Shown one piece after another: positions 25,869 through 35,103 of a DNA stretch of 64,000 nt (its first letter is position 1; each line of letters opens with the position of its first letter). The stretch comes from Clostridium sp. KNHs205 (lineage in GTDB: Bacteria > Bacillota > Clostridia > Lachnospirales > Lachnospiraceae): contig NZ_JNLE01000003.1 of NCBI RefSeq assembly GCF_000702945.1, forward strand, positions 2,589,501 to 2,653,500, written 5' to 3'. The translations under genes were made by a program, and so were the position numbers. The notes under the pieces are model-generated. The model ran no database searches and was not told the origin of the DNA. It was given only the letters and a program-made list of their open reading frames with translations.

Positions 25869-25915
25869 GAAAGGCAAGAGAAACTCTACTTCCGGAGAAT
25901 TCTTTTGCCTTTTTC
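25869..25915 (+). terminator. Terminator ending the toxin island
   Basis: AAAGGCAAGAGAA pairs with TTCTTTTGCCTTTTT with one bulge. It marks the end of transcription from the island. Confidence 0.65.
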
Positions 25916-26009
25916 ATAAGGAAAAAACTTTATATCATATAAAGGGTTTTTCAAATCTATCTGATAGAGTTAACATTATAAACAAGTAATTATTATAAAC
26001 ATATATCCA

Positions 26010-26107
26010 CCCCGGACAGATATGGTTATCTAACTCTTGCTTCAGAAAGTCTATGTGACTTGAATCTCTGCAGCAGGAGTTAGATAACCTTCCCTCCGGG
26101 GTTTTGT
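26010..26107 (+). terminator. Nested stem structure with T-run (complex terminator or structured RNA)
   Basis: CCCCGGA (26010-26016) pairs with TCCGGGG (26095-26101); inside, GGTTATCTAACTC (26024) pairs with GAGTTAGATAACC (26077), and inside that AAGTC pairs with GACTT. TTTTGT follows. Three nested helices are more than a plain terminator needs. I see no known riboswitch consensus. Confidence 0.6.
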
Positions 26108-26172
26108 ATCATTATGTGGTTTTCTGCAATTTTTGCCTGAAATATCCCGTTATAGAGGGGAATAAAAAAATA

Positions 26173-26185
26173 TTCTATCATATTA
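26173..26185 (+). promoter_or_regulatory. TCTRTCATATTA motif, site C
   Basis: TTCTATCATATTA ends 33 bases before the ATG at 26219, nearly the same spacing as sites A and E. Upstream is GGGG in place of the GACA-like element. Confidence 0.65.
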
Positions 26186-26218
26186 AAAATAAAACAACTG
26201 AAAAGGTGAGTATTTGCA

Positions 26219-27331
26219 ATGTATAAAAAAATTCGGATTTTTCTAATAATGCTGCTTCTGGCAGTATTAATTCCAATAAAAGTGTATGCTGCCGATGCAT
26301 ATACCACAGATGATCTGAGAGAATTGATGGGGATGAACAGATTAACGGATGACGATTCCATGGCAGAGATCAAAGGTATTTTAAGTACCTGTTACAAGCA
26401 GAAAGAGTGGAATGAACTGGTTCTGGCACTGGGAGACATTGATGAGGTACAGTTGAAAGAGTTCAAAGAAACAGAAGATGCCTGGTATCAGGCAAAAGAG
26501 ATTTTGGAAGAAGATTTTAGCAGTAATAAACCCATAGAAATTATTCTGGATGATTATGTGGAATACGAAACAGCTGCATCTCTCAGAACGGAATATACGG
26601 AAAAGAATTCTTCTGAATTATCTCTAATCGATGATACTGATATCGAAGCTAAAATTGCTTATGCCAATTCTTTACTGAGCGCTGTAAATGATTCTACCAA
26701 TATTGGAGTTATCGGTAATAATATGAAATCCTTCACCAAGGATAAATTAATGGTATTAATACCTTTTGGCAAGTCCTTTTCCATTGAGAGCGGAAAGAAG
26801 CAAACCAATGACGGACTTACAGTTTCAATCCAGCAGGAACATAAGATTTATTCCCAGTTTAATGGTAGGGTAACGGCAGTTACGTCAGATTCTGTTACTG
26901 TAAGAACCGGTAATTCTATTGAAATTGAGTATACGGGTATCCAGCCAATGGTAGAAACAAAACAAAAAGTTAAACAGTATAGCACACTAGGAAAAACAAA
27001 AAATAAAACTATGACGGTCAGATTTAAGCTCAATACGGTATATTTTGATCCGCTTTTATTGTATGGCACAAGGAGCGCTGCCTGGTATGAACAATGGCAA
27101 AATGCTAATCCCGGCTGCACAATTGAAAAAAGTGATTATTCCCGTTTACTGGATAAGCTGTCAGAAAATGAATCAGTAAAGGCATCTGACCTTAATCAGG
27201 CAGGAGCTATGACAGACAAAGATGGTACTGCAGCACCAATAATAATCCAAGGTGATAACAAATACACCGATACTCCCGACAATATAATAACAGAGACGAC
27301 AGAACCCGGAATTATTGTTAATGGTGAATAA
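26219..27331 (+). CDS. Secreted protein with a degenerate M23/LytM-like C-terminal domain
   Basis: A 370-residue protein. A signal peptide (residues 1-24, cleavage after VYAA) is followed by a helical region to about 190 and then a beta-rich domain (YSQFNGRVTAVTSDSVTVRT, then IEIEYTGIQPMV, then QYSTLGKTKNKTMTVRF, then VYFDP). That order resembles the lysostaphin/M23 fold found in periplasmic adaptors, but the HxxxD and HxH zinc residues are absent, so no peptidase activity is expected. The tail is Thr/Asn-rich. It heads an operon with the 27353 gene. A role in fitting the apparatus to peptidoglycan is possible. Confidence 0.6.
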   Translation: MYKKIRIFLIMLLLAVLIPIKVYAADAYTTDDLRELMGMNRLTDDDSMAEIKGILSTCYKQKEWNELVLALGDIDEVQLKEFKETEDAWYQAKEILEEDFSSNKPIEIILDDYVEYETAASLRTEYTEKNSSELSLIDDTDIEAKIAYANSLLSAVNDSTNIGVIGNNMKSFTKDKLMVLIPFGKSFSIESGKKQTNDGLTVSIQQEHKIYSQFNGRVTAVTSDSVTVRTGNSIEIEYTGIQPMVETKQKVKQYSTLGKTKNKTMTVRFKLNTVYFDPLLLYGTRSAAWYEQWQNANPGCTIEKSDYSRLLDKLSENESVKASDLNQAGAMTDKDGTAAPIIIQGDNKYTDTPDNIITETTEPGIIVNGE

Positions 27332-27352
27332 CGGGAGGGAGAGGAGATAATT

Positions 27353-27991
27353 ATGAAAAGTAAATTGCATATTACCAAAAAACGAATTTTCATATTTGTT
27401 TTATTACTACTACTGCTAATCATATCAATAATTGCAATTTCACGTAAAGCGAATAAAAGTCAGGAGGTTATAAAAGAAGAAAATATGAAGGACTACATAG
27501 TTACAGAGTCGTTTACGGAAAAAAGCGGAGATGCAGCAAAAAGTTATGAGAGTCGTTATTATGCAGGAGAGAAGAAAACATATCTGATTCTTAGTGAAGA
27601 AAATAATGTTAGGACAGATACAGTCCTGGATGAAATTGAAACGGATTTTACACGGGAAATCAGTGGTTTGATTCTTGGCAGCACCTATAATCCAGACTTT
27701 AAGAATCTTGAAAAATATGCAGATGCTTCCGGATTTATCTATAAGTGCAGAATTGATGAAAGCAGGGAATTTTTAAGTAATGAAGCTTTAAGCGGAAAAA
27801 TCAGATTTCTCCATGAAGCTCCGTCTTACTTTGAATGTTATATTGAAAAGGAGGATGGAAGTATAATGAGAGGTTTGCTTTTATATGACGCTGATATGAA
27901 AAAAGGAACACTTATTTACAGGCAATGTAATAGTGACATTAACATTCCTATGGTGCTGGATATGGTTACTATAGTTGAAGGCAGTGATTAA
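27353..27991 (+). CDS. Membrane-anchored hypothetical protein, 212 residues
   Basis: Basic N-terminus, one strong membrane helix (IFIFVLLLLLLIISIIAI, about residues 12-29) and an outer alpha/beta domain. No family recognised. It starts 21 bases after the M23-like gene, with GGAG before the ATG, and precedes the cpaB-like gene. It probably belongs to the envelope complex of the pilus-like system. Confidence 0.65.
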   Translation: MKSKLHITKKRIFIFVLLLLLLIISIIAISRKANKSQEVIKEENMKDYIVTESFTEKSGDAAKSYESRYYAGEKKTYLILSEENNVRTDTVLDEIETDFTREISGLILGSTYNPDFKNLEKYADASGFIYKCRIDESREFLSNEALSGKIRFLHEAPSYFECYIEKEDGSIMRGLLLYDADMKKGTLIYRQCNSDINIPMVLDMVTIVEGSD

Positions 27992-28016
27992 TGGTAATTG
28001 GACAAGATTTAAAAAT

Positions 28017-28030
28017 TATCTGTCATATTA
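28017..28030 (+). promoter_or_regulatory. TCTRTCATATTA motif, site B
   Basis: TATCTGTCATATTA is identical to site A over 17 bases including flanks. It begins 25 bases after the stop of the 27353 gene and lies 106 bases before the ATG at 28137. GACA sits 14 bases upstream of the core, as in site E. Confidence 0.7.
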
Positions 28031-28102
28031 TTGATATAACAAAGAATTCAGAGATTTATTTTTCGTGGACAAAACAAATATTACAGGCCAATAGGAAGGA
28101 GG

Positions 28103-28130
28103 TATCCCGTAGATTTATTTTACGGTGATA
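28103..28130 (+). promoter_or_regulatory. Hairpin between ribosome site and start codon of the cpaB-like gene
   Basis: AAGGAGG ends at 28102. TATC plus CCGTA then pair with TACGG plus GATA (one bulged T), closing a 9-base loop. After the hairpin only ACAGTT separates it from the ATG at 28137. Folded, the hairpin brings a perfect Shine-Dalgarno to 6 bases from the ATG; unfolded, the gap is 34 bases. This decides the start and may control translation. Confidence 0.55.
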
Positions 28131-28136
28131 ACAGTT

Positions 28137-29078
28137 ATGTACTCAAAGAAAAAATATTTTATAATGGCCACATTGCTTGTAGTGTTACTGGCGGCTGCAG
28201 GAGTGTTCATTATGAAAAAAAACTATGATAATATCATAGCCCGCAGGGAGGATGAAATAAACAATCTGCAGCAGCAGCTTGATGAAATTGGAGAACTGGT
28301 TGCAGTTTATCAGCTGAATACAAGTGCTAAGAGCGGGACCCAGATGCAGGATTTTCAATTTTCTATGATTGAGGTTCCGGAATATTCATTGCCTCAGAAT
28401 GCAGTTATCTCATTGGAAGATATAGAAGGATACTATTATAAAATATCTTTGAGCAGCGGCACGATCGTAACTTCTGATATGCTGATGCAACAGAAATTAA
28501 CAGATGATGAAAGAACCTTGGATGTGGTATTGGACGAGATACCCATTGGAATTGAAATCGGTGATTATGTGGATATCCGTATTGCCTTTCCATTGGGACA
28601 GGATTTCATTGCCATGACACATAAAGAAGTAGTGGAAATTAACGGGTCAACCTTGAAGTTAATAGTGTCTCAGCAGGATTTTTATTCTTACCAGTCCATG
28701 CAGACAGATGAAGCCTTATATTCCAGTACGAAGGCATACGGTTCTACCTATATAGAGGGTGGGGTGCAGGCAGCGGCACAGCAGTACTATCCGGTCAGTC
28801 TGGATGTTTTAAAGACTATGCTTTTAGATCCCAATATTGATACTTCCGATTACAGTGATGTTTTAAAGAGAAGAGAGCAGCTGGAAGCACAGCTGACCAG
28901 TTCTGACAAGGTGACAATTAATGAGAAAGTAACAGGCGGAAAGCAGACCCTGGCTGATAAATTTAAAGAAGCTAAAGATGACTATGATGCTTTACAGGCC
29001 CAGAAGCAGGCAGAAGCAGATTATCAGGCACAAAACCAGACTCAGGATACTGAGGACAGTTCTTCGGACAGTAACTAA
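28137..29078 (+). CDS. CpaB/RcpC-like pilus assembly protein (SAF domain)
   Basis: A 313-residue protein with one N-terminal membrane helix (7-27), a short coiled coil (33-60) and a SAF-type beta region (about 75-200) with phrases EVPEYSLPQNAVISLEDI and LDVVLDEIPIGIEIGDYVDI. This is the CpaB/RcpC plan of Tad and Flp pili, in which the protein supports the assembly channel in the envelope. The C-terminus is Gln/Asp/Ser-rich. The ATG at 28137 is chosen because of the hairpin described at 28103-28130; a GTG at 28125 is the alternative. Confidence 0.75.
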   Translation: MYSKKKYFIMATLLVVLLAAAGVFIMKKNYDNIIARREDEINNLQQQLDEIGELVAVYQLNTSAKSGTQMQDFQFSMIEVPEYSLPQNAVISLEDIEGYYYKISLSSGTIVTSDMLMQQKLTDDERTLDVVLDEIPIGIEIGDYVDIRIAFPLGQDFIAMTHKEVVEINGSTLKLIVSQQDFYSYQSMQTDEALYSSTKAYGSTYIEGGVQAAAQQYYPVSLDVLKTMLLDPNIDTSDYSDVLKRREQLEAQLTSSDKVTINEKVTGGKQTLADKFKEAKDDYDALQAQKQAEADYQAQNQTQDTEDSSSDSN

Positions 29079-29266
29079 AAGCTATTGCCATAAGCAGGGG
29101 TGTACATACGGATTGTCCGACGTTTTGTGCATCACCTGTTTCATTTTATTAACCAGGCAAGGGGAACTGGTCAAATCTTAGAATAAATAATTCTACGTAT
29201 TGCGGCTGATAGAGTAAGTACACCAAGGATACAGACGGAGTCGGAGTAAAAGGAGAAAACAATTGT

Positions 29267-29896
29267 ATGATTAAAATAGCTATAACGGGCAAAGCCGATA
29301 AAAGAATTTTGGCATACCCATTTATGAGAGCATGTTCAATAGCCGGTCGAACCAGTGTTATTACGGATGATATGGCTTATAAGAGATTATATGCTGGAAC
29401 AGAAAATCACGGTGTAATAGAAGAAATAAAAATAAATATATTACCTCTTTTATCAGAACAAAGCCTTGCAGAGATTGAAGAGCAGGAAATAAACAGAGAG
29501 ACTGAATATCTCATTTATATATCAGATACTTATTATCCCAAAGATGCAGGTCATGTTCTGATGCTTTGTGAATATAACAGTACCTTTATGGGGACCAGCA
29601 TGGAAGATATCATTGAGGAGCAGGAAAATATTACTTTTGGGACACTGACTCTGACTCCCCGGAAGAATAAGTCCGTTATACCAAAGGGGGTACAGTTTCA
29701 TCAGATAATCTGGAAGCCTGAGTATTCCATTTACTTATTCCAGACAGAAGAACTTCGGCAACTGCAGCCGTTAAAAGATAAACTGGTTTCTGCTTTTCTG
29801 GTTAATGCCTTTGCCGGAATACTAGATATAAAACCTGCTACCTTTTACGAATTGTTAAAAAGAAAGAGATATGCATATACGAAAAAAGATAAATGA
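29267..29896 (+). CDS. Hypothetical cytoplasmic protein beside the CpaE-like ATPase
   Basis: A 209-residue protein starting MIKIAITGKADKRILAYPFM, which has the outline of a SIMIBI-class NTPase first strand and loop but no usable Walker A. No membrane segment. AAAGGAG precedes the ATG. Its stop codon overlaps an ATG of the next frame, so it is translated together with the MinD-like protein at 29911 and may be its inactive partner. Confidence 0.6.
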   Translation: MIKIAITGKADKRILAYPFMRACSIAGRTSVITDDMAYKRLYAGTENHGVIEEIKINILPLLSEQSLAEIEEQEINRETEYLIYISDTYYPKDAGHVLMLCEYNSTFMGTSMEDIIEEQENITFGTLTLTPRKNKSVIPKGVQFHQIIWKPEYSIYLFQTEELRQLQPLKDKLVSAFLVNAFAGILDIKPATFYELLKRKRYAYTKKDK

Positions 29897-29910
29897 AAGG
29901 AATACGAATC

Positions 29911-30735
29911 ATGAATATATCGATAATTTCACCACATATTAACGGGAATGGGAATACTACTGTGGCAGCTTTATTGGCTTTTGAACTGGCATCCCGCAAT
30001 AAAAGTGTCTGCCTGACGCATGTAACCAGTAAATCCGATTCCATGTTTCCATATTTGGGCTTTGAAGAGACAGATGACCAGACCAATAATCCTCTTCAGC
30101 TTATTAATCTGATAAGAGAAGGAGGGCTTAGAAGAGATGATATCGGAAATTATTGCAGAGAAGTAACAGAGAAGCTGGATTTATTCAGTCTCGATACATT
30201 TATTACTAAGAACGGGAAGGAAACAAACGTTAATCAGGAGCAGATGCAGACGGTACTTTCATTCATCTGTAGAGAATTTCCTCACGATTATGTTGTTTTT
30301 GATATAGATGAAAATGACCTTGAAAAAGAAAATGTCAAACTGGTGCTTGCCCATACGGATTGCCTGATTTTCGTGCTGACACAGTCTGTAACAGAGCTGA
30401 AAAGATTTACAGCGCAAAAGACTAAAATACAGAAACACACAGCTAATATCCCAAACCTGGTTGTTGTAAATAAATATTGCGACATTATCGGTAATCTAAA
30501 GGATACGGCAGGAATCCTTGGAATCAAACGTCCGAATAAATGGTATCAGCTGAGGTTCAATCAATGGATTCCTTACTGTGCAAACAGAGGGCAATTTAAG
30601 TATCTGGCGGAACAGATTCAAAAGAGAAACGCAGATGTTATTGAACTGGATTCTGATATTAAGCACCTGGTCAGTGGGATACAAAGTATAAAACAGGCAA
30701 CCAGAGAAGAAAAAAGAAGGGTTAGGAGTTATTAA
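29911..30735 (+). CDS. CpaE/TadZ-like MinD-family protein
   Basis: A 274-residue protein. The first strand and loop read ISIISPHINGNGNTTVAALL, a deviant Walker A of the ParA/MinD type whose usual GKT is replaced by GNTT; DYVVFDID is the Walker B region and LVVVNKY the base-binding region. In Tad systems such proteins position the machinery. I prefer ATG 29911 (AAAGGA 10 bases before) to ATG 29893. It lies 18 bases before the TadA-like ATPase gene. Confidence 0.7.
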   Translation: MNISIISPHINGNGNTTVAALLAFELASRNKSVCLTHVTSKSDSMFPYLGFEETDDQTNNPLQLINLIREGGLRRDDIGNYCREVTEKLDLFSLDTFITKNGKETNVNQEQMQTVLSFICREFPHDYVVFDIDENDLEKENVKLVLAHTDCLIFVLTQSVTELKRFTAQKTKIQKHTANIPNLVVVNKYCDIIGNLKDTAGILGIKRPNKWYQLRFNQWIPYCANRGQFKYLAEQIQKRNADVIELDSDIKHLVSGIQSIKQATREEKRRVRSY

Positions 30736-30753
30736 AAAGAGGAGGCATATATT

Positions 30754-32781
30754 ATGAGTAACTTCAATCTTGGATTAGCTTCCATTATAGTCATTACACT
30801 AATACTTTTTTTTCTGTACATACGTGCGAAAGCTAAAAAACAGGTTGTGATAGAAGAAGATTTATCTACCTTTGAAGAAGTTTTAGATGCCTTAAAAGTC
30901 TATATTGTTAATCTGACAAAAGAGGATTCCATTAACAGTCAGGAATCTGATGAAGATTTAAAGCGTCTTGTTAAAAGAAAAGCCCAGAGAAAAGAAGCCT
31001 TGAAAAACTCAGTTTATGGTATCGACAGTGCAAAGCTGATGGTGAAAGAAATGATTCATACTTTTCTGGCAGAACATATGAAGCCTGAAAAAATCAGGCA
31101 GATTGTAGGACTTGATAAGGAAAGTGAACCCAATACCAATACCATGTTTGAAATCATTATGTACAAATATAAAAAACAGTATGGCAGGGATGCATTAACT
31201 AAGTGGATTCTTGAAAACAGTTTTTATAAAGAAAGACCGGCTGTTGGTATAGGTAGCGAAAACGATACCGCTTATTATATAACAAAAGCCGATTTGGAAG
31301 GAAGTTATTTTGCATTGGAGTACCATTTAACCGATGACGAAGTCACAGATATATTTACTACTCTTTTATACCAGTCATATAAAGGATTTGGTTGTATTGA
31401 TACGTTGTCAGAGATGAACATCAACGGATATAATGTGGGTGTTTCTGGTTCAGTTATGGATGCTATTAATGTAAATTACGGACAGTCAGAGGAGGAAGAA
31501 GAAAATGAGGCGTTCAGTGAAGCTACAAATGCTTTATGGTTGTATTATAGAGGCTCCTACATTCACCTCCAATTCCTTGATTTCGGCTCGGAAGATGAAG
31601 TGAGACGGGTAATCCAGCTGCTGATTCGATGGAATTCACCCGGCCCGCTGTCTGCAAAACGCGGATATCTGGTAAATACCATGCAGGATAAATCACGTAT
31701 TCTCGCAGTAAGACCGCCTGCAGGTGAAATGTGGGCAGCTTTTGTCCGTAAATTTACGCTGGATATTATCTCGCCGGAAGCTCTTATTATAAAGCCGGGG
31801 GTCACGGACGGTGAAATAGCAATCCGCCTCATTGAGTTTCTAATGAGAGGGCAGATAACCACTGCCGTTACCGGGCGTCAGGGCTCTGGTAAGACGACAC
31901 TTATGAAAGCAATAATCGCTTATATGGATCCCCGCTATAATATCCGTGTACTGGAAATGGCACCGGAAATGTATCTTCGTGAAATTTATCCGAACAGAAA
32001 TATTTATTCCGTTCAGGAAACCGATACCGTCTCAGCAGAATCTCTTCAGGATGCACTTAAAAAATCCGATTCCGCTATTACAATTATCGGAGAAGTTGCT
32101 ACCGATCCGGTAGCGGCACGTATGATTCAGCTGGCAATGACCGGTTCCCTGTATACCCTGTTCTCCCACCATGCAAATGAAGCAAAGGATCTTGTACTGA
32201 CTTTAAGAAATTCCCTGGTGAATGCCGGCGGCTTTGATAATATGACAACGGCTGAAAAGCAGGTAACAGATGTATTAAAAATAAATGTGCACCTGGATTT
32301 CACACCTGAGGGAAAGCGTTATATCAAACGTATAACGGAAATTACCCAATTGGATGAAGGTGTACCATATCCGGAATACAACCAGGACAAAGGAGCAGAT
32401 GAATTAAAATATGATCTGGATAAGGAGTATTATACAAGACAGACCGACCGTATATCCTTTTCTACCAGAGATATCATGGTTTATGACACAGATACGGATA
32501 CCTATCTGCCCAAGGAAGAATTCAGTGATGGTTTAAGGGAAAAAATCAGAGGAGCACTTTCCAAAAAGGAGCGGGAGGAATTTGACAAATTCATGGCTTA
32601 TTATTGGAAGGGCGAGATTGTTGAAGATTACCATGGAGTGGCCAGAAAAGCAGCTTATGATGATACAGCCAAATTCGAGAATGCAAAAGAAGCGGAAGAG
32701 AATGCAGTTGATTTTAATTCAGCGGTTGCCTTCTTAAGCAGTCGGAGCCTGGTTGCCCAGCAATTCAATATGGGAGAATAA
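30754..32781 (+). CDS. tadA: TadA/CpaF-like secretion ATPase with an N-terminal membrane anchor
   Basis: A 675-residue member of the PilT/GspE/VirB11 class. Walker A GRQGSGKTT lies at about 374-382, EMAPEMYLREIYPNRN is the Asp-box region, and SAITIIGEVATDPVAARMI (about 441) followed by GSLYTLFSHHANEAKDL is the Walker B/His-box region. It powers pilin polymerisation or secretion. An unusual feature is a clear membrane helix at residues 5-24 (LASIIVITLILFFLYI); Tad ATPases are normally soluble. It is also longer than typical CpaF because of helical extensions at both ends. AGAGGAGG precedes the ATG, and the TadB/C-like gene follows 31 bases later. Confidence 0.85.
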   Translation: MSNFNLGLASIIVITLILFFLYIRAKAKKQVVIEEDLSTFEEVLDALKVYIVNLTKEDSINSQESDEDLKRLVKRKAQRKEALKNSVYGIDSAKLMVKEMIHTFLAEHMKPEKIRQIVGLDKESEPNTNTMFEIIMYKYKKQYGRDALTKWILENSFYKERPAVGIGSENDTAYYITKADLEGSYFALEYHLTDDEVTDIFTTLLYQSYKGFGCIDTLSEMNINGYNVGVSGSVMDAINVNYGQSEEEEENEAFSEATNALWLYYRGSYIHLQFLDFGSEDEVRRVIQLLIRWNSPGPLSAKRGYLVNTMQDKSRILAVRPPAGEMWAAFVRKFTLDIISPEALIIKPGVTDGEIAIRLIEFLMRGQITTAVTGRQGSGKTTLMKAIIAYMDPRYNIRVLEMAPEMYLREIYPNRNIYSVQETDTVSAESLQDALKKSDSAITIIGEVATDPVAARMIQLAMTGSLYTLFSHHANEAKDLVLTLRNSLVNAGGFDNMTTAEKQVTDVLKINVHLDFTPEGKRYIKRITEITQLDEGVPYPEYNQDKGADELKYDLDKEYYTRQTDRISFSTRDIMVYDTDTDTYLPKEEFSDGLREKIRGALSKKEREEFDKFMAYYWKGEIVEDYHGVARKAAYDDTAKFENAKEAEENAVDFNSAVAFLSSRSLVAQQFNMGE

Positions 32782-32812
32782 CGGCAATGTACAATAGGAG
32801 GCAGAGAAAACA

Positions 32813-34882
32813 ATGAAATATTTATCAGAAATAATGGCTTCTCCTGTTATGATTGCCGGATTGGTAATTTTAGTATTAACCTTTATCGCAGGGGCAGTTA
32901 TATTATGGCTTGCTAAACAAAAAACAAATTATAAAAAGCAAACAAAACAGGAAGCTTTTTATTGTTGTTTGTATGAAGAATATAAAAAAATTCCTGTATT
33001 AAAGACTTACATAAGAGTAATGACGAAGAAGCTTTCCTCCATGTCTGTATATAGTAAAAATGAAGTGAAAGCTATTTTATCAAAATACCTGACAGCCACC
33101 ATCGCCTGTGTTGCTGCAACAATTTCCGTTGCATTAATTATATTCAGTGATATTACCAGCGTAATTTTATGCGGGGTATTGGCATATATCCTCTTAACGA
33201 CGATGCTGGAAAAACGAATGGAGAGCATTAACTACATCGTATACACGCAGTTAAAGTATGCAATGGAATCCATCCGACTTGAATATATGAGATGCAATGA
33301 TGTGGTGGAATCCCTTGAGACGGCGGCTTATGGGAACCGGATAGCTAAAATAATGGAGAATATTCATAGTGTTCTTATTTCAACACATGGGGAATTAAGG
33401 CTTAAGGAGTTTTTTGAAACTACTCCCTTTAAACCCATCCAAACCCTTGCATATGTCTGCTATTCCATCAATAATACCGGGGATGAATATGATGCGGAAG
33501 GGAATTCTACCTTTATATCTACCTTGCTGATTATGAACAAGGACATTAATCAGGAATTGGAAAGACAGGATTACCAGTTTATGAAGTTTGGTAAATTGGA
33601 ATATCTGACACTGATACCAATACCCTGTATCCCCTTTGTTCAGTGGTTCCTGCTAAAGTATATGCCAGGAACTTCCATTATTATAGAAGGTATGGCAGGT
33701 TATATCATCAGAATATTGATTATAGTTGCCTGCATTTATTGTTATGATTATATATCAAAAGCAAACAGCATGCATGTTGTAAAGGAAGATGACAGGATTT
33801 TATTTATTCATAATCTGTTAAAGAACAGAAAAATATATCACTTTATTAAAAACATTGCTCCCAAGAACCGGAAACGCCGGATTTTAAAACAAAAGCTTGA
33901 AAACGCCTTTTCAAAAAAATCAATTGAAGAGTTTTATGTTGAAAAACTTTTATATGCAGTTGTTATTTTTTGTTTTGTTATTTTGCTGTTTTTTAGTGCA
34001 ACAATTGCCGGCAGGAACTACATGCTTCATTATACAGGTTCCTTATCGATGATATCTGATGAGAAGGAATACAAGGATAAAAACGGAGAGCCTTTGTATA
34101 CCCAGGAAGAATTGCTTAAGATGGATCTGACTTACATTGGTTTAAGGGACAGAGGTAAATTTAATTTTGAACGGATGAAAGGGACTTTAAAGGAAACAGA
34201 ACAGGAAGAATTGACCCAGTTAATCAGGGGAACCATGCCGGATATTAATAATTTACAGGTGGAAGATCAGAAAACAAGACTTGCTAAAAAATATGACTGG
34301 CTTCAAAAAGTTCATTTCTACTGGTATTACATCAATATCGCTTTTGTCATTGCAGTAGTTGGTTATTTTCTTCCGAATATAACTTTGAGAAAACGAAACA
34401 GCTTCCTGAAAGAAGAAGAGGAAGAGGAATTCCTGCAGCTGCAGACAATCATGACCATTTTAATGTCAATGAATTGTGATACCATGGAGGCCCTGGAGCA
34501 TCTAACCCAAATTTCAACCATACATAAGGATATGCTGACCTATTGCTATCAGGGGTATGCCTCCAATCCAATCGCAGAATTGAATACAATGATTGAAAAA
34601 ACACCGATTCCGGATTTTAAACGTTTTATCGAGAAGATGAAAATGACAGTAGATGAATTATCACTGAAAGAAGCCTTTATTGATTTGATACAAAACAGGG
34701 AGCATCTATGTAATACCCGTGATGAAGTACTAAAGAATAACATTGATGACCGCCGTAACAAATGCGGACAAAGGGCAAAAATGCCGTTTATGATGACACT
34801 GATTCTGCTCTTTGTATTTCCTCTGATGTATATGGGATTTACAGAAATGATGTCGGGTATCAATGAACTGCAGAATATATAA
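32813..34882 (+). CDS. TadB/TadC-like inner-membrane platform protein, possibly fused
   Basis: A 689-residue protein with membrane helices at about 12-34, 91-132 (two), 262-284, 298-315, 378-399, 504-524 and 656-679, and cytoplasmic helical blocks between them. This is the layout of type II secretion F / TadB-TadC platform proteins; the length and helix number fit a fusion of two units. It follows tadA directly, the usual order in Tad loci. Sequence similarity is weak, so the call leans on topology and context. Confidence 0.6.
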   Translation: MKYLSEIMASPVMIAGLVILVLTFIAGAVILWLAKQKTNYKKQTKQEAFYCCLYEEYKKIPVLKTYIRVMTKKLSSMSVYSKNEVKAILSKYLTATIACVAATISVALIIFSDITSVILCGVLAYILLTTMLEKRMESINYIVYTQLKYAMESIRLEYMRCNDVVESLETAAYGNRIAKIMENIHSVLISTHGELRLKEFFETTPFKPIQTLAYVCYSINNTGDEYDAEGNSTFISTLLIMNKDINQELERQDYQFMKFGKLEYLTLIPIPCIPFVQWFLLKYMPGTSIIIEGMAGYIIRILIIVACIYCYDYISKANSMHVVKEDDRILFIHNLLKNRKIYHFIKNIAPKNRKRRILKQKLENAFSKKSIEEFYVEKLLYAVVIFCFVILLFFSATIAGRNYMLHYTGSLSMISDEKEYKDKNGEPLYTQEELLKMDLTYIGLRDRGKFNFERMKGTLKETEQEELTQLIRGTMPDINNLQVEDQKTRLAKKYDWLQKVHFYWYYINIAFVIAVVGYFLPNITLRKRNSFLKEEEEEEFLQLQTIMTILMSMNCDTMEALEHLTQISTIHKDMLTYCYQGYASNPIAELNTMIEKTPIPDFKRFIEKMKMTVDELSLKEAFIDLIQNREHLCNTRDEVLKNNIDDRRNKCGQRAKMPFMMTLILLFVFPLMYMGFTEMMSGINELQNI

Positions 34883-34967
34883 AAGAAAAAGTTGTAATTA
34901 AGTAAAATAGTGTTGAAGTTTAAAAATTAAGCTCTAAAAATCGGAGAAAAAATACAGTTTTAAAAAA

Positions 34968-34981
34968 TCTCTATCATATTA
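34968..34981 (+). promoter_or_regulatory. TCTRTCATATTA motif, site D
   Basis: TCTCTATCATATTA lies 122 bases before the pilin-like ATG at 35104, giving a leader of about 115 bases that contains two small stems (AACCGG/CCGGTT at 35005-35036 and GTTATTAT/ATAATAAC at 35035-35061). TACA lies 13 bases upstream of the core. Confidence 0.65.
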
Positions 34982-35103
34982 ACTATAGAATTACAAACAA
35001 AACAAACCGGCCTTAACATCAGCAGCCGGTCCGGTTATTATTACTTCCCAGGATAATAACTTATATCTGCAAAAATTAAACAAAAGAAAGGAATGATAAT
35101 AAT

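Noticed and set aside
26010-26107. Cyclic-di-GMP or other known riboswitch
   Set aside because: None of the conserved core sequences I know is present; recorded only as nested stems.
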